Shown here in pieces: positions 1 through 12,267 of a DNA stretch of 64,000 nt. The stretch spans positions 55,963,350 to 56,027,349 of the forward strand of contig OZ024795.1 of NCBI GenBank assembly GCA_964017045.1, read 5' to 3'. Numbering within the stretch: the stretch's first letter is position 1; the number at the start of each line of letters is the position of its first letter. The notes beneath the pieces are model-generated. The model was not told where the DNA came from. It worked only from the letters and a program-made list of their open reading frames with translations, and made no database searches. Source of the DNA: Omphiscola glabra. Its lineage: Eukaryota > Mollusca > Gastropoda > Lymnaeidae. The position numbers and the translations under genes are program-made.

Positions 1-270
1 CATAAAAGGATTAACAGATGACACGTACATTTGCCACCCATGTAACCAATCAAAATGCGTTTTTTATTAAAATTTCAAAGTTGATGTATCAGCAATTATG
101 TTATGGTACCTTATTATTAGGACAGAAACACGTCGTTTTGACCATGTTTCAACGCGGAATGAAGTGTTTGGTAACTTTTGTAAATGACAGGAAGCTATAT
201 TAATCTAAATTCTGAGAAATAAAACTATTCTTTGATAACAATGAGCTATTCTAAGTACATGTCACAGTTC
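1..270. other. AT-rich sequence, nothing identified
   Basis: No recognisable exon, RNA gene or repeat. A 61-codon open frame near the left edge has no recognisable domain. Confidence 0.5.
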
Positions 271-278
271 TTAAATAC

Positions 279-755
279 TAGTGATGGGACGATTAATCGG
301 AATCGTATCGGAATAATCGAAATATCGGGATTTTTCCAAAGCATCGGGAATCGGTATCGGAGCTGAATAATTCAGACCCGATTCCGATACCAAAACGATT
401 CTTAACTGAATGAAGTTTTTCTCATTAACATGGAATTATTTATATTATTTTGAACTCAATACTACATCTTTGTATTATAAAAAGGGAATTATTGATAGAT
501 GTGTTTATGTAAAACCTTTCCAATACATTGTTATCTAGCATATTGTAAAGCTTCAATAGCAAGTTAATAAACTTTTCTAATCAATCTCAACTTTTATATT
601 AATTAAATATGTTAATACCTGGGCACAGTAATACATGTATGTAATAATGGCCAGGAATCGGAATCGTATCGGGAATCGTATCGGGAATCGGGATAATTGG
701 GTAGAATCGGAATCGTATCGGAATCGTTAAAAATTTTGGTATCGTCCCATCACTA
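279..755. mobile_element. hAT-type MITE, complete, with 8-bp target duplication
   Basis: The element begins TAGTGATGGGACGAT and ends with its inverted counterpart ATCGTCCCATCACTA. It is flanked on both sides by the perfect 8-bp direct repeat TTAAATAC (271-278 and 756-763), the duplication size typical of hAT elements. Both ends are full of ATCGGAATCG-type subterminal motifs. There is no coding capacity. A second, longer and inverted copy lies near 25673-26477 and retains internal sequence that is missing here, so this copy is an internal-deletion derivative. The hAT assignment rests on TIR form and duplication length, not on a transposase. Confidence 0.85.
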
Positions 756-839
756 TTAAATACATTTACCACCTGACCTTCAATTAATTTGTTTTTCTTC
801 TTGTCTTTGTTATCCTGTGGACTAAGTTTAACAAGAAGA

Positions 840-921
840 ATTACATCGTGGAAGTCGAGGGTGGGGGGTTGACGCCACGAGCTTACCGGACTGGGTGACA
901 ACAACCCTAGCTACGCCACTG
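840..921 (-). mobile_element. hAT-like terminal fragment
   Basis: Read on the minus strand the segment begins CAGTGGCGTAGCTAGGGTTG, the kind of terminus seen on many animal hAT MITEs. It matches the style of the complete small hAT MITE at 28822-28976. The opposite end is not recognisable, so this is a solo end or old fragment. Confidence 0.5.
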
Positions 922-1121
922 GTTGTAGTTGCTGTTTTTTAAAATTAGTTTGTATGAATTTTGATTAGCAGCATTAAATATTTTTCTTGTGAATTTTGTT
1001 GGCGCATTTATTTTATTGGTATATTTTTCCCTTGTTTATAAAGTTAATTAAAGAAATAAAACTACGATAACTAAATTGTTCAATTATTTTTAATTTGATT
1101 ACAATATAATTTATACGTGTG

Positions 1122-1138
1122 GGGGGGGGGGGGGGGGT
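1122..1138 (+). repeat. G homopolymer
   Basis: An uninterrupted run of about 17 G, one of roughly a dozen G or C runs of 10 or more in the window. Confidence 0.95.
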
Positions 1139-2850
1139 TTAAAATGGAGTGGGCCTGGCGCTGCAAAAAAAGTTAAGAATCTCTGCCCTAGAACATTTAC
1201 TAAGATACTATCAACCATTTGTTATTGTTCCATCCCACTTCCCGTGGTGCCATTGTAGTCTGAATTCTATGAACATGAGCGATAAATTCTCACGACTGTC
1301 ATTGCAACTACACCCCGAGTCTTCTCCTCCTTGGCGTCTATGTAACTTGATCAGAGGCCATTTTTCAGACCTCACATACCTCAAATAAGGATGATTGTTG
1401 TATAAAAGAATATGTTAAAAATGTTTGTAATTTAGGGTTATTAAGTGCATTTCTTTACTACAATATTCTACTTTTCAAGTGACGTCATATTGCTTGAGGT
1501 CCCCCTCTCCCCTCATCACACATCGTCACAAAAATCTGGCCCCCCACTTCCACCCAAGATGCGTGATGTCATTTATGGATGGCCCCTTACAACAGAAATA
1601 TTTATTCTGTGAACACTGCATCTAACCAGTGAAATATAGAATCACAGCTTAGCATTACAACACATCTTTTCTTGTTAACATCATTTTCCTCCAGTCGCCC
1701 TTTGTTTGATCTTTTAGTCAAAGATGTCAAAAGCTGCAAAAGGCTTTCAACATTGCTGATTTGATGGCAGTCAAAAAATTTGAGCCTTTTCCAAACTACC
1801 TTTGCAAACAAGAATTTTCCACTTTTTTGAAAAAGTGTCTGTAATAGTTCATCAATATGATAAATCAAAAGCGATATAAAATCAATACTGAATATAATGG
1901 GTTGTCAACAAGATAGCCAGAAAAACTAGAGCTCTTCTGTCAACCAATTTTTTATTTTATTTTCCAAACTGATATCAAAGCCAGTTTATATAAAATTAGA
2001 TTTAACAGTGGCCTTGTTTTAGTTTTGTATCTGAAAATGGTTGTAAAACAATGGAAATACCCCAGGGAGTCAAAGCTATTTCATGGCATTTATTTGATAA
2101 TTTTTATGTTTATAATTCTATTATCCTTGTAAATAAATAGATTCAATAAAGCAATTTGAATTTAAATACTCTATCCAGGGGGTAATATCATGGTAAACAT
2201 GTATTTTGGGGCAATAGCTAAAAAATTCTCCAACTCCTGCGGTAGAGTGTCGATTATCCAAACTTAATGGGACCTGGGGGTATTTCAAATTACCTATTTT
2301 TCAGATAATCAAACACTCCCAAGTTGTGTTAAAGAAGTTATTGCATAGAACACAGCATATTCTTATCCATTACACAGAAGGTATCTTACTATGTACAGTA
2401 TTCACCAATGGTATATGGCATCAATAATTTATTGTAGCTCCGATATTTAAGAGGCCCAAAGTTGTGATGTTGAAAATTGTTTAATAGAAAGTATTTTAAA
2501 TTGCATTGAAGTGGCAAGAAGCCTCCCTAAAGTAATGCAACTACCTCGCACCACATGTACAATACATATCTAGATTTGACCTGCATTTTGTGACAAGGGT
2601 CAGAATTGTTTTCTAGTGTTATACTCCATTTCTCCATGCCATAGGCAATGCACATGATAATAATTTTTAAGATTGTGAGGACAGTTCAGTTAACCTATGT
2701 TTTGGATATCAGTGTTTGCTGTCTCTATAAACATGTTTGATTTTGGAACCCTCTATATTGTAAGATAAAGCATTTTTGTTTTTCTTTTTGCCGGGAGGTG
2801 TTACTAAAGAGAGATTTTTTAGATATAAAATAATTCATAATATCCATATA
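1139..2850. other. Intergenic, no gene recognised
   Basis: Mostly AT-rich unique-looking sequence. Around 2246-2320 there is a short pair of imperfect inverted segments (left GAGTGTCGATTATCC; right, read inverted, GAGTGTTTGATTATC), reminiscent of the subterminal hairpin of Tigger/pogo elements. Nothing else could be supported. Upstream exons of MINPP1 were searched for by eye and not found here. Confidence 0.4.
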
Positions 2851-3161
2851 TTATGCAAGCATAACAAGTTACTTTATCATACCCGACTACTCCTGTTGCA
2901 CCCGTACATTCTTTATGCAAGCATAACAAGGCAATTTATCATACTCGACTACTTTTGTTGCACCCATACATTCTTTATGTAAGCATAACAAAGCAATTTA
3001 TCATACCCGACTACTTTTGTTGCACCCATACATTCTTTATGCAAGTATAACAAGGCAATTTATCATACCCGACTACTTTTGTTGCACCCATACATTCTTT
3101 ATGCAAGCATAACAAGGCAATTTATCATACCCGACTGTTCCTGTTGCACCCATACATTCTT
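2851..3161 (+). repeat. 62-bp tandem repeat, about 5 copies
   Basis: The unit contains TTATGCAAGCATAACAAGGC and TTGCACCCATACATTC and recurs every 62 bp. Copies differ by a few substitutions. It lies upstream of, or in an intron of, the MINPP1 gene. Confidence 0.9.
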
Positions 3162-3372
3162 GGAACTTCCTTTCATGCTTATATACATTATATTTATACA
3201 ACATTATGAAGGACAAGAAAATTAAGCAAAGTAATTGTATACCACCCTATAAAAAATACATCGAAATTATAGATTACAGATATGCAGGGGACAGTTGCCT
3301 ACATTAGAGCTATATGTAGGCTATTTATGGTCTGTCTCAATTTCAGGATAATTGTTGCAGAATTTTTGCATA

Positions 3373-3472
3373 AATTTATAGAGACATTCTGCTGATACCC
3401 CTTCCCCATGCATACACACATGATTTATAGAGACATTCTGCTAAGACTCCTTCCCCATCCATACACACATGT
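3373..3472 (+). repeat. Tandem duplication of about 50 bp, 2 copies
   Basis: ATTTATAGAGACATTCTGCT and the following CCTTCCCCAT plus CATACACACATG are present twice in a row with few differences. Confidence 0.8.
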
Positions 3473-3587
3473 AGGCCTACTTAAAAAAACTCCTAAATGA
3501 ACAAATCACATGCAGGTTTTGACAATTGTTTGTGAAATGTTTGAAACAGCTTTTGTAGAACTGTCATGTTTTATACTTTGTTTTAAG

Positions 3588-3709
3588 CTAATGTTCGGCT
3601 AATCTATCTGGTGTGTGGTTATGAAACTGCAGTGTACAAACATTCACCTTGGTGTTCATTGCTGGATGAGAAAGACATGGAGGTACTGGAGTACTTGGGT
3701 GATCTAAAG
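3588..3709 (+). CDS. MINPP1: MINPP1 internal coding exon
   Basis: Third-from-last coding exon of multiple inositol polyphosphate phosphatase, a histidine-acid-phosphatase family enzyme that removes phosphates from InsP5/InsP6 and acts in the ER lumen. Visible in translation are a CGYETA segment, HSPWCSLL, and MEVLEYLGDLK, which match the family's conserved C-x-E and SPWC regions as I know them. The left boundary is an AG acceptor after a T-rich tract (3571-3587). The right boundary is a GTAACA donor at 3710, and the exon ends on a codon boundary. Upstream exons carrying the RHG catalytic motif should lie left of this exon or outside the window; none was found in 1-3587. Confidence 0.85.
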
Positions 3710-4159
3710 GTAACATGATTTTAAATATTATGTTATAATCAAATGATATTTTATCAATACCTATGAATCATTGAACAGTGTAATTATTATTTCAGTGTTA
3801 GATGTTACGTAAACATTATTTTTCAATTTTATTTTTTTTAGTTTGAAACGTGTTGTTTTCTACACCTGATTCGTATGAAATGTATTTCAAAATGTTATGT
3901 GGTGCCTTTTAAGGAATCTACATATTTAACTGTCTTTAACTTTCCATCATTATTTTTGGCCAATGCCCAATCGATAAGTGACCACCGTGCAGAATCTTAT
4001 AAATAAAAGAAAAAGTTCAGTTTTTAAAAATATTTAATTTGAATCTTACATAAAATCAGTAATTTAATCAATCGATCTAATGAATATCATTTATATTGTT
4101 AGTCTTTAATGCATTATGTTACATGTATTCGGCTAATGGTTGACTTTTCTCTACTTTAG

Positions 4160-4293
4160 CACTATTATAAGAATGGTTACGGCTACAACATTACTTGTGA
4201 TCAAAGCTGTCCTTTGGTAGCTGAGATTTTTCTTACCATGGACGAAGTTATAACTGAAATTGAGAATGGGGACAGTGAAGATGAAACAAATGG
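4160..4293 (+). CDS. MINPP1: MINPP1 penultimate coding exon
   Basis: Follows in phase from the exon ending at 3709. The acceptor is CTACTTTAG and the donor GTAAAT at 4294. It encodes HYYKNGYGYNITCD, the equivalent of the family's YYW-x-GYGY segment, then an acidic stretch ending in DETNG. The NIT sequon is a possible N-glycosylation site, consistent with an ER-lumenal protein. The exon ends two bases into a codon that the next exon completes. Introns on either side are about 450 and 600 bp and look ordinary. Confidence 0.88.
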
Positions 4294-4893
4294 GTAAATA
4301 AAGAATGGCTTTTTTTCCATTTGTCATTGTTTTAAATGTGTTATAATATTATAATGAAAATTTCAAGGCAAAATAGTTTAAAAATATTGTTTAAAGGCAG
4401 GATGGTAGGGTATAGGACTGTCTATAGGCCTATTGTTTAAAGGCTGGTGTATACTATAGGAAATGAGAAGTTAACTTTATATTTTTGTTAACAGTCGGAC
4501 CCAGCAGGTGTAAAAAAAAGGGCCCCGGTTAAGCCCTAGTACTTGAATAATATTGCTTAATGAGCATGTTGATAATAGATACAGCTATTTAAATAAGTTA
4601 CTTATATCAAAATAATTGTAGAAAAAAATATTGTCTTAAAAAAATTTGATTGGATAAACTCATGCTGCAAATACATAATTTACTGTGTAGATGCCCCCCA
4701 TAGCTACTTTGCAAGAACTGAAGAAGTATATTAATCGAAATATCATGGAAGCTAGTCTTTTTTAAATCATTTATTTTTAGAGATATACTTCAGAAAATTT
4801 CATGTTTATTACTTTGAAAAGTGCAAAGACATTTAAGTGATCAGTTAAGTAAATATGTGTTCCGCAACAATTATTTTGTCTGAATTCTTTCAG

Positions 4894-5287
4894 ATATATT
4901 GTAGGCCAATTTGCCTTTGGTCATGCTGAGACTTTAGGTCCGCTCTACTGTGGACTTGATTTGTTTAAGGATCCCACACCATTAACGGCTGAAAATCATA
5001 ACACGCAAAAAGATTATAAGTTTCGTACCAGTGAGATTTTACCATTTTCTGCCAATCTCATGTTCATACTGTATGAGTGTGTGCCGGAGGAGCTCGGAGA
5101 GGATGAGGAGATAGAAGAGGCAGATTACTACGTCAAGCTGTTCGTAAATGAAAAACCTCATCAGATTCCTGGTTGTGAGGATTTGCACTGTCCTTACAAA
5201 GTAGTCAGAGAACGATTCCATCAGCAGATAGATCATTGTGACTTTAAACACATCTGTAAGAAACCGGCTGTAAAAGATGAATTGTAA
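4894..5287 (+). CDS. MINPP1: MINPP1 terminal coding exon with HAE motif and KDEL
   Basis: The acceptor is TTCTTTCAG (4885-4893). The exon encodes FAFGHAETLGPL, in which HAE is the proton-donor tripeptide that distinguishes MINPP enzymes from HD-type phytases. Next come LFKDPTPLTAEN, YKFRTSEILPFSANLMFILY and an acidic loop, and the protein ends in KDEL followed by TAA. KDEL is an ER-retrieval signal; vertebrate MINPP1 ends in SDEL. The length and order agree with the C-terminal third of the family. No frame disruption is visible, so the gene is probably functional. Position 5285 is the stop codon. Confidence 0.93.
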
Positions 5288-6435
5288 ATACAAATAACTC
5301 TAGATCTATTTCTACCATAACACCAATGTCAGAAAACTAATCCTTTCTTGAAAAAATGTCAACCAATCATAGATGTAGATAACTTTGTCTTGTTTAGGCC
5401 AAAGCCCCCTTAGATCTAGAATGGCTATGCCACCACATTTGTGTTTCTTTTACTTTGGGTGACAACACCACATCTTAAGTTGCCCGGAAATCTTGATGTT
5501 TGAGTACCGTAATTAATATGTAACCAAAATGTAATACATATTTAAATATAACGTTTGATCACCTTCCTATCATGCACATGTTTATTCACAATCTCATTTG
5601 TGCGAAAACTACCTTGTTATGATTAATTTGCAAGAATTTATATTTTTATTTAAATTTGTTGTAATTGTCTAAAATTGCCTCCTGAGATGATACCACAAGT
5701 CTAAAATGGTAATATTGCCCATTTTGGGAAAATACTTTTTTTATCCATACAATTCATTATGTCCTTATGTTGATGAGCTAGAGGTACAAAAAGCATGAAG
5801 GTAATTTCCTGTGCAACTATTATAAATGTCTATTAATATTGCCAACAATCCTTCTTTACTGATCCTTTTTTTTTTGGTCCTCTTCAAATTTTTTGTGTTT
5901 TTTTAAACCAATTTTTTAAATGTTGCCTGTTTTGAGTAGGATCCTGACTAGAGATATTATCTTACCATGACAACATACAAACTGTTTTTGTTATCAATTT
6001 TTATAATTGGTAACCTCCAAACTGCTGCATCTGCTTTACTGTTGACATTATTTGTTGAATTAACTGCAGACTATCAAATGGCATCACTGCAGACTATCAA
6101 ATGACATGAAATTTGTATTAGTAAAATAATTGAGGTTAGGGGTAGGATTTTAATTTTGACTAATAGAAATAAACAAATCTATTGAATGCAATAGATGTTT
6201 AATAGAAATCAAGAAATGTATTGAATAAAATAGATGTTTAAAGATTTGAATGTTCATCAGATAGTTAGTCATATTACATTGAACAAAACAGTTTCACATT
6301 GTATCTTACAGTAGACAGTGATGTGAGACACATTCAGGAAATAATTACCATCATTTATGCTCATAAAATTCTTGATGCCTGTATTAAATTGTATTTTTCC
6401 TAAATGAAGTTGATGAGAGAATATAATTTCTATGT
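5288..6435 (+). other. MINPP1 3' untranslated region and downstream flank
   Basis: AT-rich, without another recognisable exon. Several weak poly(A) signals occur. A clear AATAAA lies further on at about 6693, so a long 3' UTR is possible, but the cleavage site cannot be set from sequence alone. Confidence 0.4.
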
Positions 6436-6531
6436 GAATGAAATGTACAGCACAAGTGTTACCTTTGACCCCAATGCCATTCTGAATGAAATGTACAGCA
6501 CAATTGTTACATTTGACCCCAATTCCATGTC
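6436..6531 (+). repeat. Tandem duplication, 48-bp unit, 2 copies
   Basis: GAATGAAATGTACAGCACAA followed by a TTTGACCCCAAT segment occurs twice head to tail. Confidence 0.85.
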
Positions 6532-6763
6532 ATTTGGTTTTGGTAAATGATAAACATTTTTGTTCAAGATTATTGAGTTTTATTTGAGGACTTTGAATTG
6601 CTGAATGTTTCTAGCTTACCAGAGGTTGGCATGAGTTCTGCAGTATGTATTTATCAAACACTTTTTTGATGTTGCCGAATTGTTTGAGTTGAAATAAAGT
6701 ACTTATGTTATACCACAATTGATTTAAGTATCTACTTCTGCTGGGTGCACTTATGGCAGTTTT

Positions 6764-6905
6764 CACTCTCATTCTTACATTAATTCTCAGTTCACTTCAC
6801 TCTCACATTCTTACATTAATTCTCAGTTCACTTCACTCTCACATTCTTACATTAATTCTCAGTTCGCTTCACTCTCACATTCTTACATTAATTCTCAGTT
6901 CACAC
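6764..6905 (+). repeat. 36-bp minisatellite, about 4 copies
   Basis: The unit contains CTCACATTCTTACATTAATT and CTCAGTTCACTTCA. Because 36 is a multiple of 3 the array stays open and gives a spurious repetitive ORF. Confidence 0.9.
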
Positions 6906-6960
6906 TTTAACATTTTTTGTCAAATTTTTCTAGGATCGCACTATTTTGTGTGTAGTGTCT

Positions 6961-6983
6961 GGGGGGGGGGGGGGGGGGGGGGG
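6961..6983 (+). repeat. G homopolymer of about 23
   Basis: Longest mononucleotide run in the window. It ends the spurious ORF over the preceding 36-bp array. Confidence 0.95.
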
Positions 6984-7750
6984 AATGATAATTTGATAAA
7001 ATGTTAAAATGTTAGATGCCATAACCAATCACAAGATTACTACTTTGTTTCAAGTCACATTACAGTACAGAAATAAAATAGTAAGTTTACCATTATAAAA
7101 CTATATAATTTATAGTATAGGCGCCGTATTCACAATATATTTTAAATAAATAATAATAATAGCCTATATAGTAATATAGATATAGTCCTAGTACTCATAA
7201 AATAATAATAATAGGCCTATACAGTAATATAGCATATAGTCCTAGTCATATAGCATTCATATAGTAATAGTACGGTACTCATAGTTAATAGTAGTCATAG
7301 CATAGACAGAAAATTTCAGCAATGTATGAAAAATAACATATAACTCTCACACGGAATAGAACTACGAAATTTCCATTATGCCTACACTACTTAACACATT
7401 ACCCGATATTTATAGAGATGATATAGCATATATGTCCATGAGAACTATGTAACACAATATTGAGTCATACTAAATTAGGATACAGAATAACAAAAATACG
7501 CCTAATAGAAATAATAATAATAGTAATGTATATTTCATTTCATTAGCCTATCTAGTAATAATAGGGTAGGCCTAAATTATTATATATATATATATATAGC
7601 CTAGGTTAATAATATAGCATTTATAGGCCTAGCCCAAAAAAAACACTAAACAAAAATTGAACACACAAAAATCCTACTATGCCAGAGTTTGACTTGTAGG
7701 CCTACTAGTATGAGTTTGCTATTGTTAATTAGGCCTTTTTATAATGAATT
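6984..7750. other. AT-rich flank, low-complexity, no gene
   Basis: Many short ATAATA and TATAGT repeats and a (TA)n tract near 7588-7600. No coding signal is visible. Confidence 0.5.
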
Positions 7751-7754
7751 ATGA

Positions 7755-8795
7755 TCAAACACTCTATCAGCTATGTAGCCCCACTCATCTACACCTATGT
7801 TGACCTACCATTCTATCGGCTATGTTGCCACACTCTTCTACATGTATGTTGCCCCAATCGTCTACATCTATGTTGCTCCACCATTCCATCATCTATGTTA
7901 CCCCACTTAACTACATCTCGTTACCCCACCATTCTATCAGCTATGTTGCCCCACTCAACTACATCTTGTTGCCTCACCATTCTATCAGCTATGTTGCCCC
8001 ACTCAACTACATCTTGTTGCCTCACCATTCTATCAGCTATGTTGCCCCACTCAACTACATCTTGTTGCCTCACCATTCTATCAGCTATGTTGCCCCACTC
8101 AACTACATCTTGTTGCCTCACCATTCTATCAGCTATGTTATTTCATTCATCTACATTTATGTTGCCCTACCATTACATCAGCTATTTTGAACCACTGATC
8201 TACAGCTATGTTGCCCCACTCATCTACACTTATGTTGCCCCACCATTCCATCAGCTATTTTGCCCCACTTATCTACATCTATGTTCCCTGCCATTCCATC
8301 ATCCATGTTGCCCAACTCATCTACATCTATGTTGCCCCACCATTCCATTATCTATGCTGCCCCACTGATCTACATCTATGTTGCCCCACCATTCTATCAT
8401 CTATGTTATTTCATTCATCTACATCTATGTTGCCCCACCATTCCATTATCTATGCTGCCCCACTGATCTACATCTATGTTGCCCCACCATTCTATCAGCT
8501 ATGTTGCCCCACCATTCTATCAGCTATGTTATTTCATTCATCTACATCTTGTTGCCTCACCATTCTATCAGCTATGTTATTTCATTCATCTACATTTATG
8601 TTGACCCACCATTGCATCAGCTATTTTGAACCACTGATATACAGCTATGTTGCCCCACTCATCTACATCTTTGTTGCCCCACTCATCTACGTCTGATTCC
8701 ATTTTGCCCCACCATTCCATCAGCAATGTTGCCCCAATCATCTACATCTATGTTGCCCTACCGTTCTGTCAGCTATGTTGACCCAAATATTTAAG
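7755..8795 (+). repeat. 48-bp minisatellite with higher-order variants
   Basis: Units combine CCACCATTCTATCAGCTATG with TTGCCCCACTC and ACTACATC. A very homogeneous block of about five 48-bp units lies around 7920-8130. More diverged, longer-period variants including TTATTTCATTCATCTACAT follow to about 8795. Long ORFs on both strands here are satellite artefacts. Confidence 0.9.
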
Positions 8796-9959
8796 ATGCC
8801 AGTCTACAGCCCTCATAATAGGTTGGTTTATCCTGCAGGTCCATGACAGGACTAAACTTTCACCAATGAGATTAAAGATGGTGGAGGCGGAGAGCAGCTC
8901 CCTCGTGTTGGAGGATCAACAGCAAGGACAGCATTGAGAAAGGTCTTGATGAGATAACCAATCAGGATGTCTGAGCCTTGTTGGCTCACAAGGTAGCCAT
9001 CTTAGAAATGGGGGTTTCTTCACCCCATAAGTAGGTCTACTGGTGGGCTTAGAACATTTAATAAAATATATGATCTATTTATGGCTTATAATATAAATTA
9101 TTTTTCATTAAATATTATTCAATTTTAAAATGTTCTTTTGAACAGATGTAGAAATGATTAAACACCATACTTTTTCTAAGAAATTGACATTTAATGAATA
9201 CAGATAAAAGGAAATTGAACTTATTCATTATTTCCTAATTTGCACTCCTGCATAAACAAAGGGGCATAACTCGATTTCAAAAAGTAAATCGAAGGAGCTT
9301 TTTTCTTTTTTTATTATGGCCATGTTTAGATATGAATGGAGAAAATTTACATGCTAAAAGAAATGAAAATTATAGTTTCCATGACAATGTCGGCCATTTT
9401 GAAAATAAAACCTTTTCGTAGAGTTCAAAAATTTAAAAAACAAACTCATATATTGCTTAAAAAAATATTATTAATTCATGAGCTTCAAGTATATTTAGAG
9501 GTACTGAGCTAGTTTAGTTCCCTTCAGACTTTTTAAAAAAACATTTTTTTCAAGTTTTTTTAATGCCTCTGCAGAAAATTTAAACCTTTGTCAGTGCAAA
9601 TGTAAAGTTTATTATAAAAATGAAGTTCTGTTAAATTTTTTTTTGTTTAGCAACATGGACATAGTGTTTTAGAATAGTATATAAGTGTTGAATGCACCAG
9701 AAAGATGGGTTTCACCTTCTCGAACTTCACTCAGGTGTTCTTGTCGAAATCCCAATTTTTAAAGATTTTTTATTTTCTGTTCGTATAAAGCTAATTTTTG
9801 TTTTTTAAGGATTTTTTGCTCTTCATTCTAGTATAATACAAGTCATCCACAAGTCATCCACAAGTCATCCACAGCCCCCAATCTACCGTTTCATATCCAT
9901 AATCCTTTTTAACCACATTTAGATAAGTAGTTTAATGGCAGCAATACAATGTTGAAATT
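8796..9959. other. Intergenic, no supported gene
   Basis: 8823-8935 is less AT-rich and follows a CTGCAG acceptor-like site. It stays open for about 32 codons, which is too little to call an exon. The remainder is AT-rich. A 12-bp unit (AAGTCATCCACA) repeats three times near 9840-9873. Confidence 0.35.
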
Positions 9960-9961
9960 TT

Positions 9962-10880
9962 TGTACATATTGTGGCTACCTCTTTTAGCAAAGCAGTCCC
10001 TCATACCAGAGTTGTACATATTGTGACTACCTCTTTTAGCAAAGCAGTCCCTCATACCAGAGCTGTACATATTGTGGCTACCTCTTTTAGCAAAGCAGTC
10101 CCTCATACCAGAGTTGTACATATTGTGGCTACCTCTTTTTGCAAAGCAGTCCCTCATACCAGAGTTGTACATATTGTGGCTACCTCTTTTAGCGAAGCAG
10201 TCCCTCATACCAGAGTTGTACATATTGTGACTACCTCTTTTAGCAAAGCAGTCCCTCATACCAGAGTTGTACATATTGTGACTACCTCTTTTAGCAAAGC
10301 AGTCCCTCATACCAGAGTTGTACATATTGTGACTACCTCTTTTAGCAAAGCAGTCCCTCATACCAGAGCTGTACATATTGTGACTACCTCTTTTAGCAAA
10401 GCAGTCCCTCATACCAGAGTTGTACATATTGTGGCTACCTCTTTTAGCAAAGCAGTCCCTCATACCAGAGTTGTACATATTGTGGCTACCTCTTTTAGCA
10501 AAGCAGTCCCTCATACCAGAGATGTACATATTGTGGCTACCTCTTTTAGCAAAGCAGTCCCTTATACCAGAGTTGTACATATTGTGGCTACCTCTTTTAG
10601 CAAAGCAGTCCCTCATACCAGAGTTGTACATATTGTGGCTACCTCTTTTAGCAAAGCAGTCCCTCATACCAGAGCTGTACATATTGTGACTACCTCTTTT
10701 AGCAAAGCAGTCCCTCATACCAGAGTTGTACATATTGTGACTACCTCTTCAAGCAAAGCAGTCCCTCATACCAGAGTTGTACATATTGTGACTACCTCTT
10801 CCAGCAAAGCAGTGGCTCATACCAGAGTTGTACATATTGTTTGTACCACTTTCAGCAAAGCAGTCGCTCATACCAGAGGT
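9962..10880 (+). repeat. 51-bp minisatellite, about 18 copies
   Basis: The unit starts TTGTACATATTGTGGCTACC and ends CCCTCATACCAGAG. Copies are highly uniform, with GTGGC/GTGAC alternation. The right end (10795-10880) is the most diverged, the usual pattern at array edges. 51 is divisible by 3, so frames on both strands remain open for 270-300 codons without indicating a protein. Confidence 0.95.
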
Positions 10881-10886
10881 GAATGA

Positions 10887-11241
10887 GTTTTGTGTCTTTT
10901 ACAAATATAATAATTGGGTAGATCACTCTTTCTCATAAATGTTTTATGTTTTCGGCACAGCACAGTTTTTATGTTTGTGCCGGTAATAAGTTTTGCTGTG
11001 CAGCTGTTTATAACAGAAATCATAGATTGCAACTTTGCAAAGCTCATGCCATTGTCCTTCCAGCCTTACAGTCAATAATTGATGATGACTTGGTTATCCA
11101 GTTATGGATATGAACAATCTAATCTTTCACAATGTAGTCAAAGAAATTTTATAAGGATAGAATTTACTATTTTGTTTTGTAAATTATGGCTTCTGCAATT
11201 TGTCCATCCCACTGCAGACAGAAGAAAATTGGAAAAAGCTT
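10887..11241. other. Short unique spacer between two satellites
   Basis: AT-rich. No coding or RNA feature could be recognised. Confidence 0.5.
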
Positions 11242-12267
11242 TGATTATGATCATATCCAAGTCATTGTTTAGTTGTCCCTCTGTTGAATTATGATCATAT
11301 CCAAGTCATTGTTTACTTGTCCCTCTGTTGAATTGTGATCATATCGAAGTCATTGTTTACTTGTCCCTCTGTTGAAGTGTGATCATATCCAAGTCATTGT
11401 TTACTTGTCCCTCTGTTGAATTGTGATCATATCGAAGTCATTGTTTACTTGTCCCTCTGTTGAAGTGTGATCATATCCAAGTCATTGTTTATTTGTCCCT
11501 CTGTTGAAGTGTGATCATATCCAAGTCATTGTTTACTTGTCCCTCTGTTGAATTGTGATCATATCCAAGTCATTGTTTATTTGTCCCTCTGTTGAATTAT
11601 GATCATATCCATGTCATTGTTTACTTGTCCCTCTGTTGAATTGTGATCATATCCAAGTCATTGTTTACTTGTCCCTCTGTTGAATTGTGATCATATCCAA
11701 GTCATTGTTTATTTATCCCTCTTGAATTATGATCATATCCATATTTTGTCAAGTCATTGTTTACTTGTCCCTCTTGAATTATGATCATATCCAAGTCATT
11801 GTTTATTTATCCCTCTTGAATTATGATCATATCCAAGTCATTGTTTACTTGTCCCTCTTGAATTATGATCATATCCAAGTCATTGTTTATTTATCCCTTT
11901 TGAATTGTGATCATATCCAAGTCATTGTTTACTTGTCCCTCTGTTGAATTGTGATCATATCCAAGTCATTGTTTATTTATCCCTCTTGAATTATGATCAT
12001 ATCCATATTTTGTCAAGTCATTGTTTATTTGTCCCTCTGTTGAATTGTGATCATATCCAAGTCATTGTTTATTTATCCCTCTTGAATTATGATCATATCC
12101 AAGTCATTGTTTACTTGTCCCTCTTGAATTATGATCATATCCAAGTCATTGTTTACTTGTCCCTCTTGAATTATGATCATATCCAAGTCATTGTTTATTT
12201 ATCCCTCTTGAATTATGATCATATCCATATTTTGTCAAGTCATTGTTTATTTGTCCCTCTGTTGAAT
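11242..12267 (+). repeat. 44/42-bp minisatellite, about 24 copies
   Basis: The unit contains GTGATCATATCCAAGTCATT and ACTTGTCCCTCTGTTGAATT. The left half has 44-bp units (CCCTCTGTTG). The right half is mostly 42-bp units that have lost TG (CCCTCTTG). At least three units carry an extra ATATTTTGTC segment (about 11742, 12004, 12226), so variants spread as multi-unit blocks. The 42-bp part is open in frame, the 44-bp part is not. Confidence 0.93.

Noticed and set aside
8823..8935. Coding exon after CTGCAG
   Set aside because: Only about 32 open codons, no donor at a sensible place and no recognisable motif.
9909..10886. 274- and 304-codon ORFs on opposite strands
   Set aside because: Same artefact on the 51-bp satellite; no flanking splice, start or domain evidence.
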